42,517 nt of DNA, taken from contig NZ_JAAGOA010000036.1 of NCBI RefSeq assembly GCF_010550675.1, positions 1 to 42,517 on the forward strand, read 5' to 3'. Every line of letters starts with the position of its first letter. Position 1 is the stretch's first letter. This DNA is from Phytoactinopolyspora halotolerans. Lineage in GTDB: Bacteria > Actinomycetota > Actinomycetes > Jiangellales > Jiangellaceae. The notes below the pieces were generated by a model. The model made no database searches and had not been told where the DNA came from. It was given only the letters and a program-made list of their open reading frames with translations. A program made the position numbers and the translations under genes. Of this stretch, positions 7,454-15,481 are shown in pieces.

Positions 7454-7996
7454 TCATGTCGCTTCTTGCTCGGTCGCATCGTTGTCCGGCATCAGCTCGG
7501 GTGCGAGACGGCGGATACGGTTCAGTGCGTCAAACGACTGTCGCTTGACCGTCCCCGGCGAGCACCTCATCAGAGTGGCTGTTTCGGCCACGGACATGTC
7601 TTCGTAGTACCGCAAATAGATGATCGCGCGCTGGCGCGGTGATAGGTGTTTGAGGATGTCCGCCATGTCGATTCGGTGGGCTACCCCGTGTTCAGTGGCG
7701 CCGGACGCAACGGGCTCCGGCACCTCGTCAGTGATCACCTCTTGCCGCCGAGCACGTCGGCGCCATTGCGATCGCGTCTCGTTGAGCATGAGGGCTCGGA
7801 TGTATCGCTCCGGGTCGCCGTCGCGGATGAGCTTTCCCCACCGGCTCACCGCCCGTGTCAGCGCTTCTTGAACAAGATCTTCGGCCAACCCGCGGTCCGC
7901 GGTCAGGGCCAGCGCCATGCGCAACAAGGCCGGCCCGCGGCTCGCCACGAACTCTGTAAACCCGTCAGTGTCCCCGTGCGCCGACCGCCCACTCAC
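7454..7996 (-). CDS. SigE-family ECF RNA polymerase sigma factor
   Basis: A 180-residue sigma factor with only regions 2 and 4. Region 2 is FVASRGPALLRMALALTADRGLAEDLVQEALTRAVSRW. Region 4 is the helix-turn-helix LSPRQRAIIYLRYYEDMSVAETATLMRCSPGTVKRQ near residues 115-155. This pattern is that of the SigE/'sigma-70 family, SigE group' of actinobacteria. Its GTG start overlaps the stop of the upstream membrane-protein gene by four bases (GTGA), so the two are coupled. Having the membrane protein first and the sigma factor second is the reverse of the common order. The promoters it serves cannot be told. Confidence 0.88.
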   Translation of the reverse strand: MSGRSAHGDTDGFTEFVASRGPALLRMALALTADRGLAEDLVQEALTRAVSRWGKLIRDGDPERYIRALMLNETRSQWRRRARRQEVITDEVPEPVASGATEHGVAHRIDMADILKHLSPRQRAIIYLRYYEDMSVAETATLMRCSPGTVKRQSFDALNRIRRLAPELMPDNDATEQEAT

Positions 7997-9288
7997 TTGT
8001 CGCTCACAACGGCGCCGGGCATGACGATCTCCGCGTCGACTGGCAGGGTATGCAGCAGCCGAGATTCGCCGCCGTCAGCAGGAAGGACAAACACATCAGT
8101 TGCATCCTCGAGAGCGGACTTTCTGGAAACAGCAACCCCATCATGAGTCAGGGCCAGGTAATCCCACGTCTCCTCCGGCGTCGACTCCGGCAGATCAAAT
8201 CGCGCGTATTCCGGCCCCAGGTGGTAACCCTGTGCGATCACCGCGGTCATTCTCAGCTCGTCGCCATGCGGAGTAAACACCTTGAAACCCCGCCGTGCGA
8301 GTGGATCATCGTCGACACCAGAACCTGGCTGCCACACCTCTTCATGGACCCCACGCGGACCAGCGAGAGTCTCACGATCACGCAGAACCTCAGCGGTCCC
8401 CCAATCGCTATCACCAAAGTCAATCACCGTCCCCGGCGGCGCACCGTCTACCGCCTCGAAGACCGCCACGTGAGTGGTGTCGAGCGGCTCGGTGATGCGC
8501 TGCCGATTCTCTGGCGGAACAGCCGTATCGATCGGATCGGCGAGCACCCCGCACCCTGCGGATTCCGACCCCGCGGGAATCGGCGGCAAGCCGGCATCGT
8601 CCTCAAGCTCATAGATGACGCCATTGTGGCTGAACGCCGTGGCCTTCCCATCAACTGTCTGAGCGAGACACAACTGCGATGAACCCACACCCCATGCCAT
8701 GACCTCCCACCGAGATCCGCCCGGACCGCGCGGCAGCGTGCCGATTGGGCTGTTAAACCCGATCTGGTACACCTCGAACCCCGCGTCTACCCGAACACCC
8801 ATCTCCTTGCCCTCGTGAGAGAGGGCCGCCCCGCCAAGCCCGTATTGCTCGATCTTCGCCACAAGATCCGGGTTGATCTCCGCCAGCGCATACTCCGCCC
8901 CGTCCGGAGTGAGCAGATTGACCACGCAATCGCCGTCGGCGCACGTCCGGTAGATCAACGTGCCAACCTCGGGCGGCCTGCCCAGCATGGGCTGCTCGGG
9001 CAGCCAGTCAGTCACGCTGTACGACGAACTCTGATCAGTCTGTGTCGGCGCCGGGAACGGGTCGTCAGAGCCGGCAGGTCTGGGATCACCCGAAGACGGA
9101 CCGCCACCAAGACCGACAACAGCGTCGGTCACCGCTACCGCTCCCACCACTAACATCGCCGTCGCACCAGCGACGGCCGCCACTCGACGTGCGCGCCGTC
9201 GCCGAGCAGCCGCGATAGCCAGGCCGGAATCAACATCTCCCAGAGGCTGATCCAGGAAACTCTCAAGCTCTCGCCGAAAACGATCCAT
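7993..9288 (-). CDS. Membrane-anchored protein coupled to a sigma factor, possible anti-sigma
   Basis: A 431-residue protein of unknown family. A basic N-terminal cytosolic stretch of about 34 residues (RRRRARR) is followed by one transmembrane segment around residues 36-58 (AVAGATAMLVVGAVAVTDAVVG). A Pro/Ser/Asp-rich linker and a long extracytoplasmic beta-rich domain containing a few Cys come next. The short N-terminus, about 30 residues, is smaller than a classical zinc anti-sigma domain, and there is no HxxxCxxC motif. Its four-base overlap with the downstream SigE-type gene suggests that it controls or senses for that factor. This is inferred from context only. Confidence 0.7.
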   Translation of the reverse strand: MDRFRRELESFLDQPLGDVDSGLAIAAARRRRARRVAAVAGATAMLVVGAVAVTDAVVGLGGGPSSGDPRPAGSDDPFPAPTQTDQSSSYSVTDWLPEQPMLGRPPEVGTLIYRTCADGDCVVNLLTPDGAEYALAEINPDLVAKIEQYGLGGAALSHEGKEMGVRVDAGFEVYQIGFNSPIGTLPRGPGGSRWEVMAWGVGSSQLCLAQTVDGKATAFSHNGVIYELEDDAGLPPIPAGSESAGCGVLADPIDTAVPPENRQRITEPLDTTHVAVFEAVDGAPPGTVIDFGDSDWGTAEVLRDRETLAGPRGVHEEVWQPGSGVDDDPLARRGFKVFTPHGDELRMTAVIAQGYHLGPEYARFDLPESTPEETWDYLALTHDGVAVSRKSALEDATDVFVLPADGGESRLLHTLPVDAEIVMPGAVVSDK

Positions 9289-9352
9289 CCCTACCGCCCA
9301 CCCTCGCTCGATGCGCTGTCGTTCCCCTTACACGTCCCGGGCGCCCGATGCG

Positions 9353-9545
9353 GTTGTGTCAGCCGAGATAACGATTCGGCTAGCGGCGTTTGAAGCTCCC
9401 GACCAGGACAACCTCGACGTTCTCATGCTCGACGATCCGGAACCGTTCTCAACGGGCCTCCCAGGAGCCGTCGACCGCTACGTCGCGATGACCCGCGCCA
9501 CCCGGTAGCTTCCAGCAGCTCGTCATCCTCACGACCACCACGTAG
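9353..9545 (+). pseudogene. HelR/UvrD-like helicase, C-terminal remnant with frameshift
   Basis: About 50 codons from 9365 to 9508 match the extreme C-terminus of UvrD/HelD-type motor ATPases, most like HelR. They include APDQDNLDVL, then DPEPFSTGLPGAVDRYVAMTRATR, which is helicase motif VI. A stop interrupts the motif. In another frame the next codons (9513-9545) read QQLVILTTT and a stop, the expected ending. No other part of the gene exists here, so this is a relic. It fills most of the 284-base gap between the two sigma/membrane-protein pairs; I see nothing else there. Confidence 0.6.
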
Positions 9546-9572
9546 CAGGACATTCCCTCCGTGCCAGGAGAG

Positions 9573-10826
9573 TCAGGGAACGGTGACCGTCCATGGCCCG
9601 CCGACGGCAGTGACGTCTGTACGGTCCTGGCCAGGTCCGTCGTCGCCGGCAGGAGTGGTGAAGAAGAACTCCATCACCGCATACAGCTCGTAGGTGCCCG
9701 GGGCCAGTGGATCACCGCCGCCGCTGTTGGCATGCTCGCCGACCCCTACCGTCGTGCAGTCGTGCAACGGCACCCACGCGTCGTAGTCCATGGATGTGCC
9801 CGGCTCCATGGTTGCATCCAGCCCGACGTCGTCCATCCCGCCCGTTGTGCCGACGATGGTCCTGTCACGGACCACCACGATCCACGGGTGCCCGGTCCAG
9901 CCCTCTAGCTCGGCATCCGACGTGTTGGCGGCGGTCACGGTGAACGCGGCACCGGGCGGGTCACCATCGGTGGGGTCCTGGGGTGCCACCTCGCCGAGGT
10001 CGGCAGGCCCGTCAAGCCGGATGCCCAGTTCGTCACCGCCGGTGGAGGTGACGGCGTCCTGCGGCCACACAGCGCCACACTGAGAATCAACAGCCGGGGC
10101 GTCGTCCCCCTCCCCCACGATGAGTACCGACCACGCGAGCACGACGGCCGCAGCCCGTCCAGGCCGGTCAGACTGGCCGGTAGGCGCCGGCGCGACGCCG
10201 ATTCCCGCCACGATGTCGTAATCCCCAGGTGGGAGCACGTCCCCGCGTGACGTACCAGCGACGTCGCCACACGAACGCACCTCGAACCCGACGTCCATCC
10301 AGGTGGAGTCTGGTGGCGTCACCACCAGATCGTCCGGGTAGCCTCCGGTCGGGCGGCCAGTTCCGACGACGCGCCCGTCGCCGTCAACCACCCACAGGGC
10401 CAGCGGGGATCCGTCCACGTTCACGACAGCGAAGCGATCGACGCCGCTGGCCGCGTACGTCGTCTCCGCGGCGACATAAGCCTCCGCCGAGTCTGTCGTG
10501 TGGAGCGGATCGAGTCGAAGGCCGACCGGCCCGTCGTCGGTGAAGACGGTGGCGTCATCGAACGCAGCCCCGGCGGCGGTCTCAACGTCCTGCCCGCACG
10601 CCTCCCACGACCCGCCAGCCACCGACGGATCGGGCGAACCGTCCAGCGCCACGACCACGCCGACGCTCGCCACGGCAACCATCACGACCACACCCGTGGC
10701 CACGACCATCCGGCGCCGGCGGCCCTTGCGCACCTTCGCCCGCACACCGGCGACATCACCGTCGCGGGCGGCGTTCCCCGCAGCGGTTGCGATCTCCTGG
10801 AGCCGCTGCCTCAGTTCGTCGCTCAT
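9573..10826 (-). CDS. Membrane-anchored protein coupled to a sigma factor, possible anti-sigma
   Basis: A 417-residue single-pass protein. The cytosolic N-terminus MSDELRQRLQEIATAAGNAARDGDVAGVRAKVR is followed by an Arg/Lys cluster and a transmembrane helix at about residues 40-60 (VVATGVVVMVAVASVGVVVAL). A large extracytoplasmic domain with repeated beta-sandwich-like segments comes next; several lines fit immunoglobulin-like strands such as AAFTVTAANTSDAELEGW. It has four Cys, probably paired outside the membrane. Its ATG overlaps the stop of the SigE-type gene by four bases. The layout matches other SigE-group sigma factors with a membrane partner. An anti-sigma role is inferred; no zinc anti-sigma motif is visible. 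Confidence 0.7.
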   Translation of the reverse strand: MSDELRQRLQEIATAAGNAARDGDVAGVRAKVRKGRRRRMVVATGVVVMVAVASVGVVVALDGSPDPSVAGGSWEACGQDVETAAGAAFDDATVFTDDGPVGLRLDPLHTTDSAEAYVAAETTYAASGVDRFAVVNVDGSPLALWVVDGDGRVVGTGRPTGGYPDDLVVTPPDSTWMDVGFEVRSCGDVAGTSRGDVLPPGDYDIVAGIGVAPAPTGQSDRPGRAAAVVLAWSVLIVGEGDDAPAVDSQCGAVWPQDAVTSTGGDELGIRLDGPADLGEVAPQDPTDGDPPGAAFTVTAANTSDAELEGWTGHPWIVVVRDRTIVGTTGGMDDVGLDATMEPGTSMDYDAWVPLHDCTTVGVGEHANSGGGDPLAPGTYELYAVMEFFFTTPAGDDGPGQDRTDVTAVGGPWTVTVP

Positions 10827-11377
10827 CGTCGCCCTTTCGTGTCCATGCCGCCGGGCGCGGACTCGCCGTCGTCGCCGACGGAGACCGCCGCGCCCAGCGC
10901 GGTCCGCAGCCGCCCCACACCCTGGCTCAGGTACCGCTTCACCGAGCCGTCGCTGACACCCAATCGGTCTGCGATCTGCGGGACGGTCAGGTCGTCGAAG
11001 TACCGAAGGACGACGCAGGCACGTTCCCGGCGAGGGAGATCGGCCAGCGCCCGTCGCACATCGATCTGAATATCAGTCAGATCCGGACCGGCCGCAGATC
11101 CGCGATCGTCACCGCCTGTCGCCACCAGATGCCGGATGCCCAGCCAGCGACCCCAGCGCCTATGCCCGTCGACATACAGGCGCAAGACGGCACGACGCAC
11201 ATAGCTCTCGGCGTCCTGCAGATCCAAGCCACGCAGCGACCGGGCGAACGTCCGCACGATCGCCTCCTGCACCAGGTCCTCGGCCTCTGCCAGGTCCGCG
11301 GTCAGCAGGTAGGCATACCCGACCAGCGCGCGGTGGCGTTCGCCAGCCACGACAACGAGCGCATCCTCGGTTGTCAC
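10823..11377 (-). CDS. SigE-family ECF RNA polymerase sigma factor
   Basis: A 184-residue two-domain sigma factor. Region 2 reads ALVGYAYLLTADLAEAEDLVQEAIVRTFARS, and region 4 is DLPRRERACVVLRYFDDLTVPQIADRLGVSDGSVKRYLSQGVGRLR at about residues 110-155. It precedes, and overlaps by ATGA, the gene for a single-pass membrane protein, the normal sigma-then-partner order. It is a paralogue of the sigma factor at 7454-7996, and the two units are separated only by a helicase relic. The promoter probably lies in 11378-11637. That 260-base gap holds no gene that I recognise. Confidence 0.88.
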   Translation of the reverse strand: MTTEDALVVVAGERHRALVGYAYLLTADLAEAEDLVQEAIVRTFARSLRGLDLQDAESYVRRAVLRLYVDGHRRWGRWLGIRHLVATGGDDRGSAAGPDLTDIQIDVRRALADLPRRERACVVLRYFDDLTVPQIADRLGVSDGSVKRYLSQGVGRLRTALGAAVSVGDDGESAPGGMDTKGRR

Positions 11378-11637
11378 TGTGCTCCTACCGCCCTGCGGGT
11401 CGCCGGACGCGTCCCGTCATTGACAAAGACGACCACACACATCGGATCGTTGTCCTGCGAGCGGGATCTCAGTCGTCTGACGCAACGCAGTCGAACCACG
11501 AGGTCTTTCTCGCCCTGATGGATAAGGACGCGAAGGGCGACGATCCAGCGCTGCCTATCACGCCGCTTAGACAGGGCAAGCCACGTCAACGTATCAACGA
11601 GCAGACGCCGCGTGCGCTAGCACGGAGCGGCTACCGG

Positions 11638-12201
11638 CTACTTCCAAGACGCGATCCACGCGAGCGCGCGCTCCGCGGCAGATCCATAGCGTGTCGGAAC
11701 GGTCGGTATCCGATCGGCGATCACACCGGCGTCAACCAGGCGGGCATCCAACAAGGCGGCGACGAAGTTCTGATCCTTCTCACGGAAAGCACAGAGCTTC
11801 GCAACGCACAGATCCTCCTTGTCGAGGCACCAGCCGGTAAACCGGGGTTCACCGGCCGGCGCCGCCGTATTAGCGTTCTGCACCTTGACCAGACGATCCC
11901 GCCAACCCTCCGGGAGCGCGGAGGTCTTCATGTCGACGCCATCGATACTGAAACCGTGCAAATCCTCGAAGGAAGAGAACTCCCCCGCGACACCTTCGAT
12001 GAGGTCGGCGAGCCTTACCGTCTCATCATCGTCGTCAGCGATCGGCAAGACGTCGACCTCCACCGACAACGTGGCGTCAACGGGAAGCTCATCCTCACCG
12101 AAGGTGCCAAGAATCGCCTGTGATCCGACTACGATCACTTCCGGTCGCTCGATGATCTGGCACGCAGTCCGAATGGCATGCTCCAGCTGAGCGCGCCGCA
12201 T
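11638..12201 (-). CDS. DUF6036/AbiEii-like nucleotidyltransferase, probable toxin
   Basis: A 187-residue protein with a minimal nucleotidyltransferase fold. It has a glycine-serine strand-turn VIVVGSQAILGTF near residue 25, acidic metal-binding residues in TLSVEVDVLPI near residue 50, and a conserved C-terminal helix EDLCVAKLCAFREKDQNFVAALL. This resembles DUF6036 and the AbiEii/MenT group, which modify tRNA or other targets with nucleotides. The ATG at 12201 overlaps the stop of the upstream XRE gene by one base (TGATG); a TTG one codon earlier is possible. The two-gene layout, regulator first and enzyme second, fits a toxin-antitoxin pair. Confidence 0.78.
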   Translation of the reverse strand: MRRAQLEHAIRTACQIIERPEVIVVGSQAILGTFGEDELPVDATLSVEVDVLPIADDDDETVRLADLIEGVAGEFSSFEDLHGFSIDGVDMKTSALPEGWRDRLVKVQNANTAAPAGEPRFTGWCLDKEDLCVAKLCAFREKDQNFVAALLDARLVDAGVIADRIPTVPTRYGSAAERALAWIASWK

Positions 12202-12719
12202 CAACCGGCCATCCGCAACACGTCAGAACGCTCGTCCTGCGAGAGCAATCCGCCCATCGGGGAAATCTCGCGCATCTCAATCGAGTCCCTGTCAAGTCCC
12301 GTGAGCACACGGTGCAGGCCGGGCACGTCCCCAGAGCCGACCAGCGACTGCCACCGGTCCAGGTTACGCACATGGGGCTGGCCCGACACATTCTCACGCA
12401 ACCGCCTCAAATTACGTTCGATGCGCGGGCGCCACTCCTCCAGACTCGAACGCGTCAGGTGAGTCGAGAGCTGACGGTGTAACCGCCAAGAGCGACGCTC
12501 GGAACGAGTCAGCTCCGCCACGACAGGCCGACGGACAACTTCGAGACGGTAACCCATGCACGACAGCAACCGGTCAAGCTGCTCGTCGCTCAGATTGACC
12601 TTGCCGGAGAGGAACTGGCTGATACTGGATTGACGGATGCCGCTCACCCGGGACAGGTCTGACTGGGTGGTGCTCGTCTCGAGCATCACCTGACGCAGCA
12701 CTTCGCTCCGACTAGACAT
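12201..12719 (-). CDS. XRE-family helix-turn-helix protein, probable antitoxin
   Basis: A 172-residue protein. An N-terminal helix-turn-helix (SEVLRQVMLETSTTQSDLSRVSGIRQSSISQFLSGK, about residues 4-40) is followed by a helical C-terminal part rich in Arg (LTRSSLEEWRPRIERNLRRL). I use the ATG at 12719; the longer frame to 12764 begins inside the promoter region. A TATAGT box six bases before this ATG predicts leaderless mRNA. It overlaps the downstream nucleotidyltransferase gene by one base. DNA binding to the ACTATAG repeats, with self-repression, and neutralisation of its partner are inferred from the arrangement. Confidence 0.78.
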   Translation of the reverse strand: MSSRSEVLRQVMLETSTTQSDLSRVSGIRQSSISQFLSGKVNLSDEQLDRLLSCMGYRLEVVRRPVVAELTRSERRSWRLHRQLSTHLTRSSLEEWRPRIERNLRRLRENVSGQPHVRNLDRWQSLVGSGDVPGLHRVLTGLDRDSIEMREISPMGGLLSQDERSDVLRMAG

Positions 12720-12725
12720 GCCACA

Positions 12726-12747
12726 ACTATAGCGCTGCCTACTATAG
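12726..12747 (-). promoter_or_regulatory. Promoter with duplicated TATAGT box before the XRE/toxin pair
   Basis: ACTATAG is found at 12726-12732 and 12741-12747, exactly 15 bases apart. On the minus strand each gives TATAGT, a near-ideal -10. The nearer one ends six bases before the ATG of the XRE gene, so its transcript would start at the codon itself. The CTATAG cores are self-complementary, so the pair may also be the XRE operator. Confidence 0.5.
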
Positions 12748-12825
12748 GCATCCACGATCACCACCTACTGCTCGATCGCTGACAGCCTCCTTGCCGCACG
12801 GTTGAGGCTTCAGTCCCGGAAAGCT

Positions 12826-13057
12826 CTACCGCTGCACACTCCCGTGATCAGCCCGCCTTAGCGATACCCGTGCCTCTATCCTGGATCCAAACCGTTGCCC
12901 TGGCCGCCATGGCTGCGCAACGCGATTGACCGTAGTCTTCGCGCGCAGCACTCGGTGCTCCTCGGTTGATCTGGTCCGGCCACTGGTCGGCGTCCGGTGA
13001 TGCGTGGAGACGGACGTAGGCGGACTGATCAATGACCCACAGATCGGTCACGGCCAC
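12826..13057 (-). pseudogene. VapC-type PIN-domain toxin, broken remnant
   Basis: The GTG at 13057 opens VTDLWVIDQSAYVRLHASPDADQW and then a DQINRGAPS segment. This is the usual N-terminus of actinobacterial VapC ribonucleases, with the first catalytic Asp in VIDQS. After about 36 residues the similarity is lost. The neighbouring frame (to 12826) may hold scrambled remains, but the later acidic residues of the PIN site are absent. No intact vapB is visible upstream; only a few codons that could be its tail precede the GTG. It fills most of the 327-base space between the XRE gene and the sugar dehydrogenase. Confidence 0.5.
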
Positions 13058-13091
13058 GCCTGTTCCATCACCGACTCACCCGTCGAATCCG

Positions 13092-14234
13092 TCATCCGAC
13101 AGCGAGTTCGATGCGCAGTATGCGGTCGTCCCCTTCTCCCGCCTCATCGCCGCCGTCTTCGGTGTTCGAGGTGAGGACCCACAGTGACCCATCCGGTGCG
13201 ACCTCGACCGTGCGGAGACGCCCCCACTCGCCCTGCAGGTGCGCGATCGGCTCGCCGGTCGGCTCTCCTTCGTCGACCGGTAGTTGCCACAGCCGCTGCC
13301 CGCGCAGGGCCGCCATCCACAGTGATCCTTCGGCGTAGGTGAGGCCGGCCGGCGAGGCGTCCTCGGTGGCAAAGGTGAAGATCGGCCTCTCTCCCCCCGA
13401 GCCGGTGGTGCCCTCGGCGTCCGGCCACCCGTAGTCGGCGCCGAGGAGGAGCACATTGACCTCGTCTTCAGTGTTCTCACCGAACTCGGAGGCGTACACC
13501 GTCCCGTCGGGTCCGAACGTGATGCCCTGGACGTTGCGGTGGCCGCTGCTGAAGATCGGCCCGTCGCCGGGATTGTCGTCCGGGATGCCGCCGTCGGGCA
13601 GGATGCGCAGGATCTTGCCGTTCAGGCTTTCCGGGTCGGGCGCGCGGGACGGTTCGCCGGCATCGCCGGTGGTGATCCACAGCGCCCCGTCCGGGTCGAT
13701 CGCGAGGCGGCCCCCGTTGTGACGGCTGCCGCCGGCCGGGATGCCGTCGAGGACGACACGTGTCTGCTCGAACGAGTCGAAGGCGGCGTCGAACTCGAGA
13801 GCGACGACCCGGTTGACCTCCCCGACGGTCACATAGGCGAAGACCGTGCGGTCATCGGCGATCTCCGGCGAGGCCGCCAGACCCATGAGGCCGCTGTCAC
13901 CCGCGGCCGGCGAGCCTTCAACGATGCCGACCGGCTCATGTTCCCCGGTCGCGGGATCGACCCGACGCAATTCGTAGGTGTCGCGCGAGGACACCAGCGC
14001 CGAGCCGTCCGGAAGGAAAGCCAGCCCCCAAGGGGTGGTGATTTCGGTGGCGATCTCGGTGACATCGGTGATCTCGGCTACCTCGGCGGACGTCGTCCGC
14101 TCTTCAGCGCTCGCCTCCTCCGAGGCCTCGGGCGCCGCTCGGTTGGTCTCCTCGTCTGCGGTGGTACATGCCGCGAGCAGCGCAGCGGCGAGGGCTACGG
14201 TGACCGGGACAGCGGCGTGCTTCTTCGTGGCCAT
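13092..14234 (-). CDS. PQQ-dependent sugar dehydrogenase-type lipoprotein (GDH-B/YliI fold)
   Basis: A 380-residue secreted lipoprotein with a six-bladed propeller of the soluble glucose/sorbosone dehydrogenase type. The lipobox LLAAC places the lipidated Cys at residue 23, followed by a Glu/Ala-rich linker to about residue 62. Blade motifs include [25 protein letters not shown] and [23 protein letters not shown]. The last contains His172, which corresponds to the catalytic base. They continue with [12 protein letters not shown] and [17 protein letters not shown]. It oxidises aldoses to lactones in related enzymes; the real substrate is unknown. A ribosome site GGGAG precedes the ATG. It is divergent from lacI, with a LacI-type operator between them. 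Confidence 0.85.
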   Translation of the reverse strand: MATKKHAAVPVTVALAAALLAACTTADEETNRAAPEASEEASAEERTTSAEVAEITDVTEIATEITTPWGLAFLPDGSALVSSRDTYELRRVDPATGEHEPVGIVEGSPAAGDSGLMGLAASPEIADDRTVFAYVTVGEVNRVVALEFDAAFDSFEQTRVVLDGIPAGGSRHNGGRLAIDPDGALWITTGDAGEPSRAPDPESLNGKILRILPDGGIPDDNPGDGPIFSSGHRNVQGITFGPDGTVYASEFGENTEDEVNVLLLGADYGWPDAEGTTGSGGERPIFTFATEDASPAGLTYAEGSLWMAALRGQRLWQLPVDEGEPTGEPIAHLQGEWGRLRTVEVAPDGSLWVLTSNTEDGGDEAGEGDDRILRIELAVG

Positions 14235-14362
14235 GAAAGGCTCCCATCGTTTTCGCCGGTGGACCGCCGCGCTACCGGCAGGCCCGGTGGCGATCGGCTA
14301 CTTCGCCATCGTTCGTTCCGAATCTCAGAAGAAGCTCACAGCCGGTGTGCGACCACCGGCGC

Positions 14363-14378
14363 TGTCAACCGATTGCCT
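14363..14378. promoter_or_regulatory. LacI-type operator in the lacI (14.4 kb) promoter
   Basis: TGTCAACCGATTGCCT is a near-palindrome with the central CG typical of LacI-family operators. It differs by two bases from the sites at 33.4 kb. Its right half supplies TTGCCT (14373-14378) as a -35. Seventeen bases later comes TATGTA (14396-14401), giving a good promoter for the plus-strand lacI at 14453. The layout implies autorepression. Confidence 0.7.
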
Positions 14379-14452
14379 CGCCGCCGAGCTAGGGATATGT
14401 AAAATGCCCCTACGGATCTGGCAACAGTCACGCGGTTACGGTGAGGGTGTAG

Positions 14453-15481
14453 ATGAGCGACGACAGTCCGGCTGCGGTGCACCGCGTTGGCAGCCGGAAG
14501 CCGGCCGCCACTATTTACGACGTGGCCGAGGTGGTCGGTGTCAGCCCGTCCACCGTCTCGCGCGCGCTCAACAAGCCGGGCCGCATCAACGCCAAGACCG
14601 AGGAACGCATCCGCAACGCTGCCGAGGCGCTTGGTTACCGTCTCAATCCCATGGCACGTGCTCTCCTGACCGGAAAGACGGCCATGGTGGCGCTGCTGGT
14701 CTCCGACATTACGAATCCCGTGTTCTACGACATCGTGCGAGGTGCCGAGAACGTCGCCACCGACGCCGGCTACACGCTCGTGTTCGCCGAGTCGCACCGG
14801 CGCTCTGACATCGAGTTCGCCACCGTGGAGCGCTTGCAGCCCTCCGTCGACGGCGTGCTCGTGGTCGCGTCGCTCCTGGACGAGGAACAGATCGCACAGC
14901 TGAGCGAGACCAAGCCCATAGTCATCGCGCTCCGCCGGGTCGACGGCATCCCGCACGTGGTGCCGAACAGTGAGACCGGACTGGTGCAGGCCCTGGACCA
15001 CCTACAGGAACTCGGCCACCGCTCGATCGGCTATCTCTCCGGGCCGACGACGTTCTGGGCCAACCGGAACAGGTGGAACATCCTGCTCGAGCACGCGGTC
15101 GCGAAGGGCATGTCGATCGTCGAGATCCCCCCGGACGATCCGGTCCCGAACGGCGGCGCGACGAGACTGCGCAGAATCCTCGCCTCCGGCGTCACCGCCA
15201 TCGTCGCTTACAACGATCTCATGGCCATCGGTTTGATCTCAGAGTGCAAACAGGAGGGGGTCGACGTTCCCGGGCGCCTGAGCATCGTAGGATTCGACGA
15301 CGTCTATGGGGCGAACCTGATCAGCCCAAGCCTGACCACTATCGACAGCTCACTGGGCAAGGTCGGTGCGGCCGCCATGTCGTGCCTCCTCGCCCAAGTC
15401 GACGGCACGACGGCGTATGAGCCGCCCGAGCTGCCGACGCGCCTGATCGTGCGGGAGTCGACGACGTCACTCCCCTCGTGA
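14453..15481 (+). CDS. LacI-family transcriptional repressor
   Basis: A 342-residue LacI/GalR regulator. The helix-turn-helix is at residues 20-42 (TIYDVAEVVGVSPSTVSRALN), the hinge helix is NPMARALLTGKT near residues 65-76, and a periplasmic-binding-protein-like sensor domain runs from VALLVSDITNPVFYDIVRGAE to the end. The recognition helix SPSTVSRALNKPGRI is identical to that of the second LacI at 38.4 kb, and the hinge is very similar. The two should bind like operators. A GGTGAGGG ribosome site precedes the ATG. The gene directly abuts the stop of iclR on the other strand, with no bases between. Targets may include itself, the divergent sugar dehydrogenase and the distant transporter operon. 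Confidence 0.92.
   Translation: MSDDSPAAVHRVGSRKPAATIYDVAEVVGVSPSTVSRALNKPGRINAKTEERIRNAAEALGYRLNPMARALLTGKTAMVALLVSDITNPVFYDIVRGAENVATDAGYTLVFAESHRRSDIEFATVERLQPSVDGVLVVASLLDEEQIAQLSETKPIVIALRRVDGIPHVVPNSETGLVQALDHLQELGHRSIGYLSGPTTFWANRNRWNILLEHAVAKGMSIVEIPPDDPVPNGGATRLRRILASGVTAIVAYNDLMAIGLISECKQEGVDVPGRLSIVGFDDVYGANLISPSLTTIDSSLGKVGAAAMSCLLAQVDGTTAYEPPELPTRLIVRESTTSLPS

Noticed and set aside
11378-11637. Small frames in the gap before the second sigma unit
   Set aside because: No ribosome sites or recognisable motifs. Probably promoter DNA and degraded sequence.
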